Source: DATDPY01 sp964395765 (lineage in GTDB: Bacteria > Bacteroidota > Bacteroidia > Cytophagales > Cyclobacteriaceae). Taken from it: a DNA stretch of 20,791 nucleotides. Below are positions 13,737-20,720 of this stretch, piece by piece (position 1 is the first letter of the stretch; each line of letters opens with the position of its first letter). The notes beneath the pieces were generated by a model. That model made no database searches. It was given only the letters and a program-made list of their open reading frames with translations, and was not told where the DNA came from. The stretch spans positions 1 through 20,791 of the forward strand of contig CAYNCU010000051.1 in NCBI GenBank assembly GCA_964395765.1, in the 5' to 3' direction. Both the position numbers and the translations under genes were made by a program.

Positions 13737-14144
13737 TCAAACGGTTTGTACCGGCCACTTCCACGCATACCATACGATCAGCGAAGTAAGCGTTATCTCC
13801 ACAATTCCCATGTAAATATAATAATACCAGGGGTCCATGAACAGAGTAAGGATCATGACAAGTGTATTCAAAAGGCCGAAGATGATATTCAACCAGCGAT
13901 TCAGTCCTGGTTTCAGGAGGAGGGAGAGGGCCACCATCACGCAGGGAATTGACATAAAAACTGCGGCTCCCAGTAACAAAGCCTGGGAAGTGGAGCCCAG
14001 CGGCCCCATTTTCCCCTCCAGAATTCCCTTAACTACCGGCGGTTGATAAAATCCTAATATGTCACCGTAGGCGTAGCATAACGTGGCCGCCGCCCAGAGG
14101 GCTGAAAGCTTGAACTTGATATTGATCTTCTGGTCTTGTAGCAT
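13737..14144 (-). CDS. DUF6326 family membrane protein
   Basis: The 135-residue protein begins MLQDQKINIKFKLSALWAAA and continues CYAYGDILGFYQP, then GKMGPLG, LLLGAAVFMSIPCVMVALSL and LNRWLNIIFG, which together match the DUF6326 family as I remember it. Four membrane segments are seen (about residues 12-28, 56-77, 83-103 and 108-128). Function is unknown. It probably heads a two-gene unit with the membrane protein at 13020-13676. No clear ribosome site is seen. Confidence 0.75.
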   Translation of the reverse strand: MLQDQKINIKFKLSALWAAATLCYAYGDILGFYQPPVVKGILEGKMGPLGSTSQALLLGAAVFMSIPCVMVALSLLLKPGLNRWLNIIFGLLNTLVMILTLFMDPWYYYIYMGIVEITLTSLIVWYAWKWPVQTV

Positions 14145-14350
14145 TTTTGAAGGTTTTTAAGGTGAAACATTCAATGATAAAACCTGAATTCCTTAAATAT
14201 CCGGCTCGGCAAAAAAATATTCAGGAAGTAAAAAGTGAGTTAAAATTATTGATTGCAATTTTCAGAACAAAGGATTTTTTACAGTTCGTAAAAACAGTGC
14301 CAATGACACCATCAATCCTGATTATATAAAACAGATCCGGAATTGGCCCG

Positions 14351-14365
14351 GGTTGTAACGGAACC
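14351..14365 (-). repeat. Possible truncated hairpin-family remnant
   Basis: Plus strand GGTTGTAACGGAACC matches one arm and part of the loop region of the family and forms a short 4-bp palindrome. It lies 43 bases downstream of the beta-lactamase-like gene stop. Weak evidence. Confidence 0.25.
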
Positions 14366-14408
14366 AGGGATAGAATTTCAACATAAAGTCTGCCAAAGAA
14401 CCCGTTAA

Positions 14409-15794
14409 TTACCTGTGATTCGTTACGAGTATCTTCCCTTGATCCGAAAAAATGATAATCCAATCCGTTTCACTGTTTTTAAATTTCAGCCTGTATCTTC
14501 TTACAAGGGTTTGGGGGTTTTTCTTTTCACCCATTCTTGCCAGGCTTTTGAAATTTCCCTGGTCCTGAATATATTTTAAATTACCAGCTACGAATTTATT
14601 GAAAGCGGAAGTGTCACTGAAATAACTTTCCATGGGAATCCCTTTTCCGGCCTCAAGGAACAAATTTTTGACCAGGGTGTCGAGACTATCATTAACTGCC
14701 GGAGTTGCTTCCGGCGGTATCTTTTTCCCCCCGATGATCCTGTCCCTAATATTCAAGGCGATCATCGTACTGTTGCCATTGGTAGTGTTCGTCAATACGA
14801 TAATGGTTAAGCCGTCATTCAGGAAATCCATGTTTGCGGCGTTGAAGCCGATCCCTACGCCGTTATTTCCGGCCACTTTCATACCGGGATCGTTCATTAA
14901 TTCGAAACCCAGGCCGTAATCACCCGGCTTACCGTTTTTTAACTCGACAGGCTGCATCATCAGTTTCACTACCTTTAGGGGCAGTATCCTCCCGTTCATA
15001 AATGCTTTATCCCATTTTATCAAATCGGCTTTTGTGGTTACTATTCCCCCGGCCGCCCAGTACTGTGATGAATTTAAAAGTTTTTCTTCCCTTAGGGTAT
15101 CATTAACAGCCCGGTAACCTTTGGTGCCGGGCTTATCCGGTTTGATGCTATCATCCAGGTAGGTGTGATCCAATCCAGCCGGATCGAAGAGGTTATTTTT
15201 CAGATAAGCTTGCAGATTTTGCCCGGTAACTTTTTCAATGAGCAAACCCAGTAAAAAATACCCGGAATTGCTATATTCATTTTTTTCGCCAGGCGAAAAA
15301 TTCAACGGAAGGGCCATCACAGGTTTCAATACTTCCATGGGTAACTGGTTCCTGTCAGCCTGTTTCATGTAACCTTTCACATGCACATAATCGGGGACGC
15401 CGGCGCTATGGCTGAGAAGTTGATAAGGGGAAACACTGTCATAGGCAGCAGGGAGGTCAGGCAGGTAACTGCGGATCGATGCTTTCAGGTCGACCCTATG
15501 ATTAATCGCGAGCTTCATGACTGCGGATGCAATAAAGATCTTGGTCACGGACATTACATAAAAAGGAGTACTGTCGGTAACGGGTATTTTATTCTGAAGA
15601 TCGGCAAAGCCGTAATTTTTGTTGAAAATTTCGAGGTTGCCTTTAAGCACTTCCACAGCCGCCCCCGATATTTTGTGATCATTGATAAGCCCGGCCAAAT
15701 ATTCATCAATCTTATCGGTAGTATTATTTCTTCGACAGGCAACTGAAAAGATACAGGCAATAATAAACAGGGTGCGGGGTATTAAATGTTTCAT
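14409..15794 (-). CDS. Serine beta-lactamase-like (class C/DD-peptidase fold) lipoprotein
   Basis: The 461-residue protein has a lipoprotein signal ending SVAC (Cys20) followed by CRRNN, so it should be lipid-anchored outside the inner membrane. The catalytic SxxK is SVTK at residues 82-85 and the YxN motif is YSN at 174-176; LLSHSAGVPDY (126-136) is also typical. The third motif, usually HxG, is replaced by GNNGVG at 309-314. A C-terminal extension (about 370-461) follows the catalytic domain. Relatives act as peptidases, esterases or unknown hydrolases as often as lactamases, so antibiotic resistance should not be assumed. An inverted repeat and a possible upstream block precede it. Confidence 0.88.
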   Translation of the reverse strand: MKHLIPRTLFIIACIFSVACRRNNTTDKIDEYLAGLINDHKISGAAVEVLKGNLEIFNKNYGFADLQNKIPVTDSTPFYVMSVTKIFIASAVMKLAINHRVDLKASIRSYLPDLPAAYDSVSPYQLLSHSAGVPDYVHVKGYMKQADRNQLPMEVLKPVMALPLNFSPGEKNEYSNSGYFLLGLLIEKVTGQNLQAYLKNNLFDPAGLDHTYLDDSIKPDKPGTKGYRAVNDTLREEKLLNSSQYWAAGGIVTTKADLIKWDKAFMNGRILPLKVVKLMMQPVELKNGKPGDYGLGFELMNDPGMKVAGNNGVGIGFNAANMDFLNDGLTIIVLTNTTNGNSTMIALNIRDRIIGGKKIPPEATPAVNDSLDTLVKNLFLEAGKGIPMESYFSDTSAFNKFVAGNLKYIQDQGNFKSLARMGEKKNPQTLVRRYRLKFKNSETDWIIIFSDQGKILVTNHR

Positions 15795-15812
15795 TTAATG
15801 CAGCGGTTTTGT

Positions 15813-15837
15813 AACCAGTAATACCCAACTACTGGTT
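15813..15837 (-). promoter_or_regulatory. Perfect 8-bp inverted repeat upstream of the beta-lactamase-like gene
   Basis: AACCAGTA (15813-15820) and TACTGGTT (15830-15837) are perfect complements around a 9-base loop, 18 bases upstream of the start codon. It could be an operator or a 5'-leader hairpin. It does not match the BlaI operator core TACA...TGTA. Confidence 0.5.
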
Positions 15838-15852
15838 TGGTTGCATTGCCAT

Positions 15853-15879
15853 GTAATTTTTACCCGTTAATTTCAATTT
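15853..15879 (-). promoter_or_regulatory. Possible fifth upstream block
   Basis: Plus-strand TAATTTTTACCCGTTAATTT and the following CAATTT share the TACCC ... AATTTCAA core with the other blocks and lie 58 bases before the start codon, the same distance as in copies 1-3. The match is loose and partly due to AT-richness. Confidence 0.3.
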
Positions 15880-16093
15880 CATCCCGGGAGAATCAGTAAC
15901 AAAACCGTTAGACATGCCATTGCACAGCTGACGAGGCCGCTATTCGATATAAAATACAACCACCGGGGCCGTGATTAATAGCATTAAATTTCTTAAAACA
16001 ATAGAAGGTTTCATGAAATACAATATACATTAACAGGCTTAGGATTTTTGCAATTGAACTGAAAAATAAATAGACGAAAAAATAACGATACAA

Positions 16094-16420
16094 TTATTTC
16101 AATTCAAACCAGGTGATTTTTATATATTGGCCGAAGCATTTGTCTTCTTCTTTAATCCACCGGACTTTCAGGAATACCGGGAAGCGTGCTTTGCCATAAT
16201 TATCAAGGGCAGGGGAAGGCTGGTCGATTAAATAATAGGACCCGGAATAAGGTATACTGTCATTATCAAAATTAATCATCAGTCCGCCGCAACAGGGGCA
16301 TTCATGCCTATCGTAATCGGTAAGTACGGCATCGCTTAGTTTTCCCGGTGCTTCCTTATCCGGGGTACAAAGAGTTAAGCAAATCAATGAAGCAACAGCC
16401 CACAGAATTGATTTTTTCAC
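16094..16420 (-). CDS. Small CPCCGG-motif lipoprotein
   Basis: The 108-residue product has a signal peptide with a possible lipobox LTLC (Cys18) and a conserved-looking HECPCCGGLMINF motif at about residues 39-51, three cysteines in a CxCC arrangement that could bind a metal or form a disulfide. The rest is short beta-strand-like sequence with many aromatics (PYSGSYYLIDQ, WFELK). Similar small proteins with the CxCCGG motif occur in Bacteroidetes as I recall; their function is unknown. It starts 3 bases after the stop of the lipoprotein gene 16424-16834, so the two are co-transcribed. Confidence 0.65.
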   Translation of the reverse strand: MKKSILWAVASLICLTLCTPDKEAPGKLSDAVLTDYDRHECPCCGGLMINFDNDSIPYSGSYYLIDQPSPALDNYGKARFPVFLKVRWIKEEDKCFGQYIKITWFELK

Positions 16421-16423
16421 GGT

Positions 16424-16834
16424 TTATTGTTTCATTAAATCATACATGTCTGTGACTTGCCCGGTGTAGCTCCGCGTAAGAATCAACCGGTTGCCAATCA
16501 AAGAGACATTGAAAGTGCTTGCAAGTATATAGCTCCAGTCAAAATTAGCGGGCCAGTTGCAGGAATCGAGGAAAACTATTTTATTATCTGTAAGCCTGTA
16601 ACTGCCATTGCAAATTGCAGGGTAAGGTTCCGGAGCTCCGGGTCCTGTCCCCTCATAGGAATCGTTTTTAAATATAATCGTTACTCCGGAGCTTTTATAG
16701 CGGGCTGTGGGAGACGACCTTGTAAAATAACCTTTATAAGTCCCGTCAGGGATAGCAAATATTCCGGAATTTTCATTCTTGCAGGATAATGGTAATAATA
16801 TAACCAGGCTAATAATGAAGAAAAGGCTTTTCAT
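16424..16834 (-). CDS. Small lipoprotein of unknown function
   Basis: From the ATG at 16834 (residue 12 of a longer open frame starting at 16867) the product is 136 residues, MKSLFFIISLVILLPLSCKN, with lipobox LPLSC (Cys18). The mature part is rich in beta strands: GTYKGYFTRSSPTARYKSS, GVTIIFKNDSYEG, NGSYRLTDNKIVFL and NRLILTRSYTG, a pattern like a small beta-barrel or META/lipocalin-like lipoprotein. I do not assign a family. It forms a two-gene unit with the CPCCGG-motif lipoprotein (3-base gap), and both are exported, suggesting a shared envelope role. Confidence 0.65.
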   Translation of the reverse strand: MKSLFFIISLVILLPLSCKNENSGIFAIPDGTYKGYFTRSSPTARYKSSGVTIIFKNDSYEGTGPGAPEPYPAICNGSYRLTDNKIVFLDSCNWPANFDWSYILASTFNVSLIGNRLILTRSYTGQVTDMYDLMKQ

Positions 16835-16912
16835 GGGATGCACGCATAACGGAATAATGACACGCAATTCTGAGTAAAAGTTGGCAGTTTGAATGAAAAA
16901 TAATTCAGCTTG

Positions 16913-17482
16913 TTATTTTCCAGCCATAATCATAAAATGAGTTGCAGTCCCTTCATACATTTTGAACTTAGAAAATCCTGCAGCATGCAATTGTTCCTTG
17001 ACTTTTTCCGGCGTGTATCTTATTTCCATCGGGGGGCCATGTTCCGTTTTTTCTTTCTTCCAGTCGGAAATGGCAAGCTTCCCTTTTGGCTTCAATAACC
17101 GGTAACATTCCTTCAGCGTTTTTTCCGGGTGATATAATTCATGATGCAGGTTGACCATGAATAAAAAATCAGCCACCCCGTCGTCCAGCGGAATGGCGCT
17201 ATCCTTCATTTTCAGAGGCAAAATATTATTGTATTTCGAAGCCACATTTTCCTTCATCCAGTCGATCATCGTTTTGGAAATGTCGCAGGCATAGACTTTG
17301 CATTGTTTAAAGTTCTTTGCAAAAGGAATGCTGAAAAATCCGGTGCCGGCACCCAGGTCGATGATTACTTCCGGTTTGTTTATTTTCAACAGGGTAATAA
17401 TTTTTTTAACGGGGAATATTTCTGTCCGTTTAGGATCGTTTAATCGTTCCAGCTTGCGGGGATCAAATCTTCTGCTTTCCAT
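16913..17482 (-). CDS. Class I SAM-dependent methyltransferase
   Basis: The 189-residue protein has motif I IDLGAGTGFF (41-50), an acidic residue after strand 2 (ACDIS, Asp67), the NLHHELYHPEKTLKEC segment (111-126) and LKPKGKLAISDW (130-141), which together match the UbiE/Methyltransf_11 group. The N-terminal RRFDPRKLERLNDPKRTE (4-21) is a distinctive conserved-looking opening. The substrate is unknown. It is probably cytosolic. The gene follows the MFS transporter by 181 bases, and that gap contains a CGCAGAT-type inverted repeat. It is one of three class I methyltransferase genes in the window and the three are not close to one another in sequence. Confidence 0.88.
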   Translation of the reverse strand: MESRRFDPRKLERLNDPKRTEIFPVKKIITLLKINKPEVIIDLGAGTGFFSIPFAKNFKQCKVYACDISKTMIDWMKENVASKYNNILPLKMKDSAIPLDDGVADFLFMVNLHHELYHPEKTLKECYRLLKPKGKLAISDWKKEKTEHGPPMEIRYTPEKVKEQLHAAGFSKFKMYEGTATHFMIMAGK

Positions 17483-17540
17483 TATGATAATTAAGAATTA
17501 ATTAATAATTAAATTTTAGTTGAAATTGAATATAATTATT

Positions 17541-17606
17541 TCCCGCAGATCTCGCAGAATACCGCTGATTTTTTTTCTGCCATCATCAGCGAAATCTGTG
17601 GAAGAT
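17541..17606. repeat. CCGCAGAT-type inverted-repeat element
   Basis: The left end reads TCCCGCAGATCTCGCAGA and the right end, reversed, TTCCACAGATTTCGCTGA, an imperfect inverted repeat. Inside, CGCTGAT (17563-17569) and ATCAGCG (17585-17591) pair perfectly around a 15-base T-rich loop. From memory, similar CGCAGATTTCGCAGA palindromes are common between genes in Bacteroidetes. It lies between the MFS transporter and the methyltransferase. Confidence 0.65.
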
Positions 17607-17663
17607 TAAATTCATTACGATAGATTACTTCACGTTTCATTATGTCTGACATTATTTCAAATT

Positions 17664-18950
17664 CTAAACAATCCCCAATTCCCCGAACCGGGGGTAAACC
17701 AGTTTTTTGATTTTTGCCAGGTTGGAAAAAAAGAACAGGGCACCCAGGATACAAACAGAGCCGCCGATGCCAAGGGCCCAGGTCGCGCCGATCCTGTCGG
17801 CTACGGTGCCGAGGATGAGGCTTCCGAAAGGCATGGACCCGATGAAGGCCATGTAATAAAAGCTCATGATGCGGCCCCGTTTGTCGTCATCGACAAGGGT
17901 CTGGATGACGGTGTTGCTGGAGGCCATGCCTACTGCCATGCCGAAGCCGGCTATGCATAACAATACACAGCAGAGAACCATGACCCTGGATAAGGACAGG
18001 GTGAGCAGGCCGAAGCCGAATAAAAATGCCGCAATAGGGATTACCTTTTCCAGGCCCGGCACTTTTTTCCTGGAGGCCAGGAACATGGCACCGATCATGG
18101 CCCCGATGCCGGAAGAACCCATGAGAAATCCATAGGTGTAAGAGCTTCCGTGCAATACTTCCTTGGCAAATACGGGCATGAGTATGGCATAAGGGGAGCC
18201 CATCAGGCTGACTACCGCCAGCAACAGGATTATGTACCGGTAAGGGGCATACCCGAAAACATATTTGAAACCCAGCTTGAATTCTTCAACTATATTGGAT
18301 TCTTTTTTCGGGGCACGTTGAAGTGAAAGTTTCATCATCAGCAGGGAAATGATAACGAACATGAAACTCACGCCATTAAAGAGAAAGCAGAAGCCTTCGT
18401 TGGTTACGGCAATAAGGATCCCGGCGATGGAAGGGCCCACCAGCCGCGCCACATTGACCATGGTAGAATTGAGGGCAATGGCGTTCCCGAGATCTTCACG
18501 TTTACCTACCATATTGATGACCATGGACTGGCGGGCAGGCATATCGAAGGCATTGATGACGCCGAGAAATATCCCGAGAATGATGATGTGCCAGATCTGG
18601 ATTATATGTGCGTAATATAATATTGCGAGGATCAATGCCTGGATCATGGCCAGTACCTGGGTAGTCACCAGTACGCGGTAGCGGTTCCAGCGATCGATCA
18701 TGACGCCGGAATAAGGGGCAAGGATGAAGGCGGGAATCTGGCTGGTGAAACTGACAACCCCCAGCCATAAAGGGGAACCGGTGAGGCGGTATACCAGCCA
18801 GGGCAGGGCGATCCGCTGGATCCATGTCCCGATCAGCGACAGGCTCTGGCCGGAGAAGAAGAGACGGTAATTGCGGTACCGGAAGGAACGGAATAGGTTC
18901 TTTAGCTCATTGCGGAGATTTTTTTTATTGGCGCCGTTATTCATGGACAT
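17664..18950 (-). CDS. MFS transporter of the EntS/MFS_3 type
   Basis: The 428-residue protein has about twelve hydrophobic segments and the MFS signature GVMIDRWNRYRVLV (motif A) between helices 2 and 3, near residues 80-93, with DDKRGRIMSFYYMAF in the second half at the corresponding loop. The layout matches the MFS_3/EntS exporters, which expel siderophores, drugs or other small molecules; the substrate here is not known. It is an inner-membrane protein. The ATG at 18950 has a second ATG two codons later. It is a lone gene, with the CGCAGAT element downstream and 116 bases between it and the zinc-ribbon methyltransferase. Confidence 0.9.
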   Translation of the reverse strand: MSMNNGANKKNLRNELKNLFRSFRYRNYRLFFSGQSLSLIGTWIQRIALPWLVYRLTGSPLWLGVVSFTSQIPAFILAPYSGVMIDRWNRYRVLVTTQVLAMIQALILAILYYAHIIQIWHIIILGIFLGVINAFDMPARQSMVINMVGKREDLGNAIALNSTMVNVARLVGPSIAGILIAVTNEGFCFLFNGVSFMFVIISLLMMKLSLQRAPKKESNIVEEFKLGFKYVFGYAPYRYIILLLAVVSLMGSPYAILMPVFAKEVLHGSSYTYGFLMGSSGIGAMIGAMFLASRKKVPGLEKVIPIAAFLFGFGLLTLSLSRVMVLCCVLLCIAGFGMAVGMASSNTVIQTLVDDDKRGRIMSFYYMAFIGSMPFGSLILGTVADRIGATWALGIGGSVCILGALFFFSNLAKIKKLVYPRFGELGIV

Positions 18951-18998
18951 TTATTCCGACAAAGATAAACGGATAAAAAAGGATTTGCCTTTTTAACG

Positions 18999-19030
18999 GG
19001 GACGTGTTTTTACTGCCCCGGAGCACAAAG
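18999..19030 (+). repeat. Weak ACCAC-type repeat remnant
   Basis: GTGTTTTTACTGCCCCGGAG followed by CACAAAGGGAAC resembles the CACGGAG ... CACAAAG words of the element at 11877-11920 but has diverged. Reported with low confidence. Confidence 0.25.
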
Positions 19031-19066
19031 GGAACGGAAGATCAAAGATTCAGAAATTCGGATACA

Positions 19067-19849
19067 TCAATTTTTGATACAGAAATAAATAATCTCAGAA
19101 TTGATCAGGCCATAATGAAATAATTCCTCGGGGGAGAATGATTTAGCATAATCATCTTCGGTTACCTGAAAACCCGTGTCCTCCAGTTTTTCCTTGTAAT
19201 CCCTTCCATATACTCTTACATGATCGTACTGGCCGAAGGCTTTTTCCCTGGCTTTACGGGTGGTGATGGAAAAGTCTTCGTAAGTTTTTTCCCGGGCCTG
19301 ATCGATAGGAACCTGCAAAATCGCCCAGGCTTCTTTTTTCATGACACGGAAGATTTCCGATAAGGCATGCCTGTCATCCGGGATATGTTCAAGCACATGA
19401 TTGCAAATAACGGCATCGAAAAAATTATCTTTAAAAGGGAGACAGGTAAGATCTGCTTTCTGAATTTTTGCAAGTCTCCCGAAAGGATATAAATCAGGGG
19501 AAAGATCACAGGGCGTATATTCAATATCCGGATCTTCCGAAAATCTTTTATAAAATCCTTCCTGGGGACCCACATGGAGCAAACGTATTTTTACCCCGGT
19601 CGTGAAAACTTTTTGCCTTTCATGCAAATACAACCAGATTAGCCGATGCCTTTCCAGGACACCGCACGCCACACATTCCGCATTGGCTCTTGGTATAAGG
19701 CCATAGGGAGCAAATTCCCGGAATGTGGATTGACAAACAGGACAAAATACACGATTGCCCCGGTATTTTATAATCTTTCTTTTCCGGGAGTGCTCCCTGT
19801 AAATAGTAAGTATAAAATCCGGTATGAAATTCTTCAGGAAGCTTCTCAT
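19067..19849 (-). CDS. Methyltransferase with N-terminal zinc ribbon
   Basis: The 260-residue protein has a zinc-ribbon-like module with CPVC (Cys36, Cys39) and CVAC (Cys59, Cys62), followed by a SAM-dependent methyltransferase core: a degenerate motif I LLHVGPQEGF (90-99), CDLSPDLYP after strand 2 (114-122) and the NHVLEHIPDD segment (150-159). The zinc-ribbon plus methyltransferase layout is common in Bacteroidetes. It lacks glycine-rich GxGxG, so SAM binding may differ. The substrate is unknown. Its start overlaps the stop of a 58-codon ORF by four bases (ATGA), and that ORF in turn overlaps the PfpI stop, so the three look like a coupled unit. Confidence 0.85.
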   Translation of the reverse strand: MRSFLKNFIPDFILTIYREHSRKRKIIKYRGNRVFCPVCQSTFREFAPYGLIPRANAECVACGVLERHRLIWLYLHERQKVFTTGVKIRLLHVGPQEGFYKRFSEDPDIEYTPCDLSPDLYPFGRLAKIQKADLTCLPFKDNFFDAVICNHVLEHIPDDRHALSEIFRVMKKEAWAILQVPIDQAREKTYEDFSITTRKAREKAFGQYDHVRVYGRDYKEKLEDTGFQVTEDDYAKSFSPEELFHYGLINSEIIYFCIKN

Positions 19850-20022
19850 AGTCTCCCCGGATAGTCACCCGTCGGATACAGTGAATACAAGACCCGTTCA
19901 ATATTCCTGTCATCCGTACTCCTGCGGAAGGTAGCGGGAAAAGTATCCGGTGACATGTATTTGTTAATTATCATCAGCCATAAATTAAGATTTCTTCCGT
20001 GCAAAATGTTCCATATAATCAT
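19846..20022 (-). CDS. Putative 58-residue linker ORF between PfpI and methyltransferase
   Basis: An uninterrupted frame runs from ATG at 20022 to TGA at 19846. Its start overlaps the PfpI stop codon (ATGA) and its own stop overlaps the methyltransferase start (ATGA), which is a strong sign of translational coupling. The 58 residues include FPATFRRSTDDRNIERVLYS and end YPTGDYPGRL; the second half has protein-like composition, the first less so. A shorter start at 19974 is possible. GGAGG lies almost directly against the ATG at 20022, too close to be an ideal ribosome site. I do not recognise a family. Confidence 0.4.
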   Translation of the reverse strand: MIIWNILHGRNLNLWLMIINKYMSPDTFPATFRRSTDDRNIERVLYSLYPTGDYPGRL

Positions 20023-20597
20023 TCCTCCAGGATGCCGTTTTTAAATAACCGGTACCATTTCTCCAGTACCGGTACATCGAACACCTGCAGCTTAAGGAAT
20101 ACCTCCATGGCAAATTCGATGGGCGCAATACCGCTGGCAGTAATGATGTTTCCGTCGGTAACGGCACGTTCATCCCGATAGAGCTCTTCGCCGGAATAAA
20201 CGGCCGACATGGCCTTCAGGTATTCTTTGGCATTACTGGTGTGATGTACGGAATTTAAAACGCCGTTATCCGCAAGGCCCACGGTGGCCCCGCAGATAGC
20301 CGCCAAAGGCAGGTGCTTCTCATGAACTTTTTTAATGAGTGAATTTATGTTCTTCAGCCCTTTTTCCTCCCAGGCATTGCCGCCGGGAAGAATGAGGAAC
20401 GCAAAGGAATCCATATCAACATCGTCAAGAGAGCAATCCGGCCTTACTTTCAATCCGCCCGCGGAGATTACCTCCTCCCCGTTTATTGAGAATGTTATTA
20501 AATTGTACTTCGGGCATTTATGAAGTTCCGGCATCAGGTAACCGATTTCCCAGTCGGAATAGCCGTTGAAGAGGAAGAGGTAAACGTTTTTTTTCAT
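20019..20597 (-). CDS. DJ-1/PfpI family protein
   Basis: The 192-residue protein is a DJ-1/PfpI domain: NVYLFLFNGYSDWEIGYLMP (4-23) with the conserved acidic residue in DWE, FLILPGGNAWEEKG near 67-80, and the nucleophile elbow PLAAICGATVGLADNG with Cys near residue 101. The GATVGLA form is typical of the YdeA-like branch, distinct from the family member at 6360-6950. The activity is unknown. Downstream, the stop codon overlaps the start of a 58-codon ORF by four bases, which leads on to the zinc-ribbon methyltransferase, suggesting an operon. Confidence 0.9.
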   Translation of the reverse strand: MKKNVYLFLFNGYSDWEIGYLMPELHKCPKYNLITFSINGEEVISAGGLKVRPDCSLDDVDMDSFAFLILPGGNAWEEKGLKNINSLIKKVHEKHLPLAAICGATVGLADNGVLNSVHHTSNAKEYLKAMSAVYSGEELYRDERAVTDGNIITASGIAPIEFAMEVFLKLQVFDVPVLEKWYRLFKNGILEE

Positions 20598-20634
20598 TTG
20601 TGTTGATCAATAAATCCGCATTACTGTCAATATT

Positions 20635-20720
20635 TTTTAACCGCTGAGGTCGTAAAGGATACGCGGAGGAGTTTGTTATATCGCTGCTCTGCGATACCCC
20701 GGCGTTCTCTGCGGTTAAAA
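20635..20720. mobile_element. 86-bp MITE-like palindromic element
   Basis: The ends TTTTAACCGCTGAG (20635-20648) and CTCTGCGGTTAAAA (20707-20720) form a 14-bp terminal inverted repeat with one mismatch. A perfect 6-bp hairpin, TATCGC (20679-20684) and GCGATA (20691-20696), lies inside. There is no ORF and no obvious target duplication. It lies 37 bases upstream of the PfpI start. It belongs to the AACCGCAGAG kind of intergenic palindrome; mobility is inferred only from its shape. Confidence 0.5.

Larger units (their letters stand above)
15795..16093. other. Intergenic region upstream of the beta-lactamase-like gene
   Basis: No supported ORF. It contains an 8-bp inverted repeat (15813-15837) and a possible upstream block (15853-15879). 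The part next to 16094 is AT-rich with no recognised element. Confidence 0.5.

Noticed and set aside
14147..14329. Plus-strand ORF of 60 codons in the gap after the DUF6326 start
   Set aside because: No ribosome site, no recognisable protein features, and AT-rich composition in a stretch where chance ORFs are common.
15813..15837. BlaI/AmpR-type control site for the beta-lactamase-like gene
   Set aside because: The palindrome does not match the BlaI core and no BlaI or AmpR gene is nearby.
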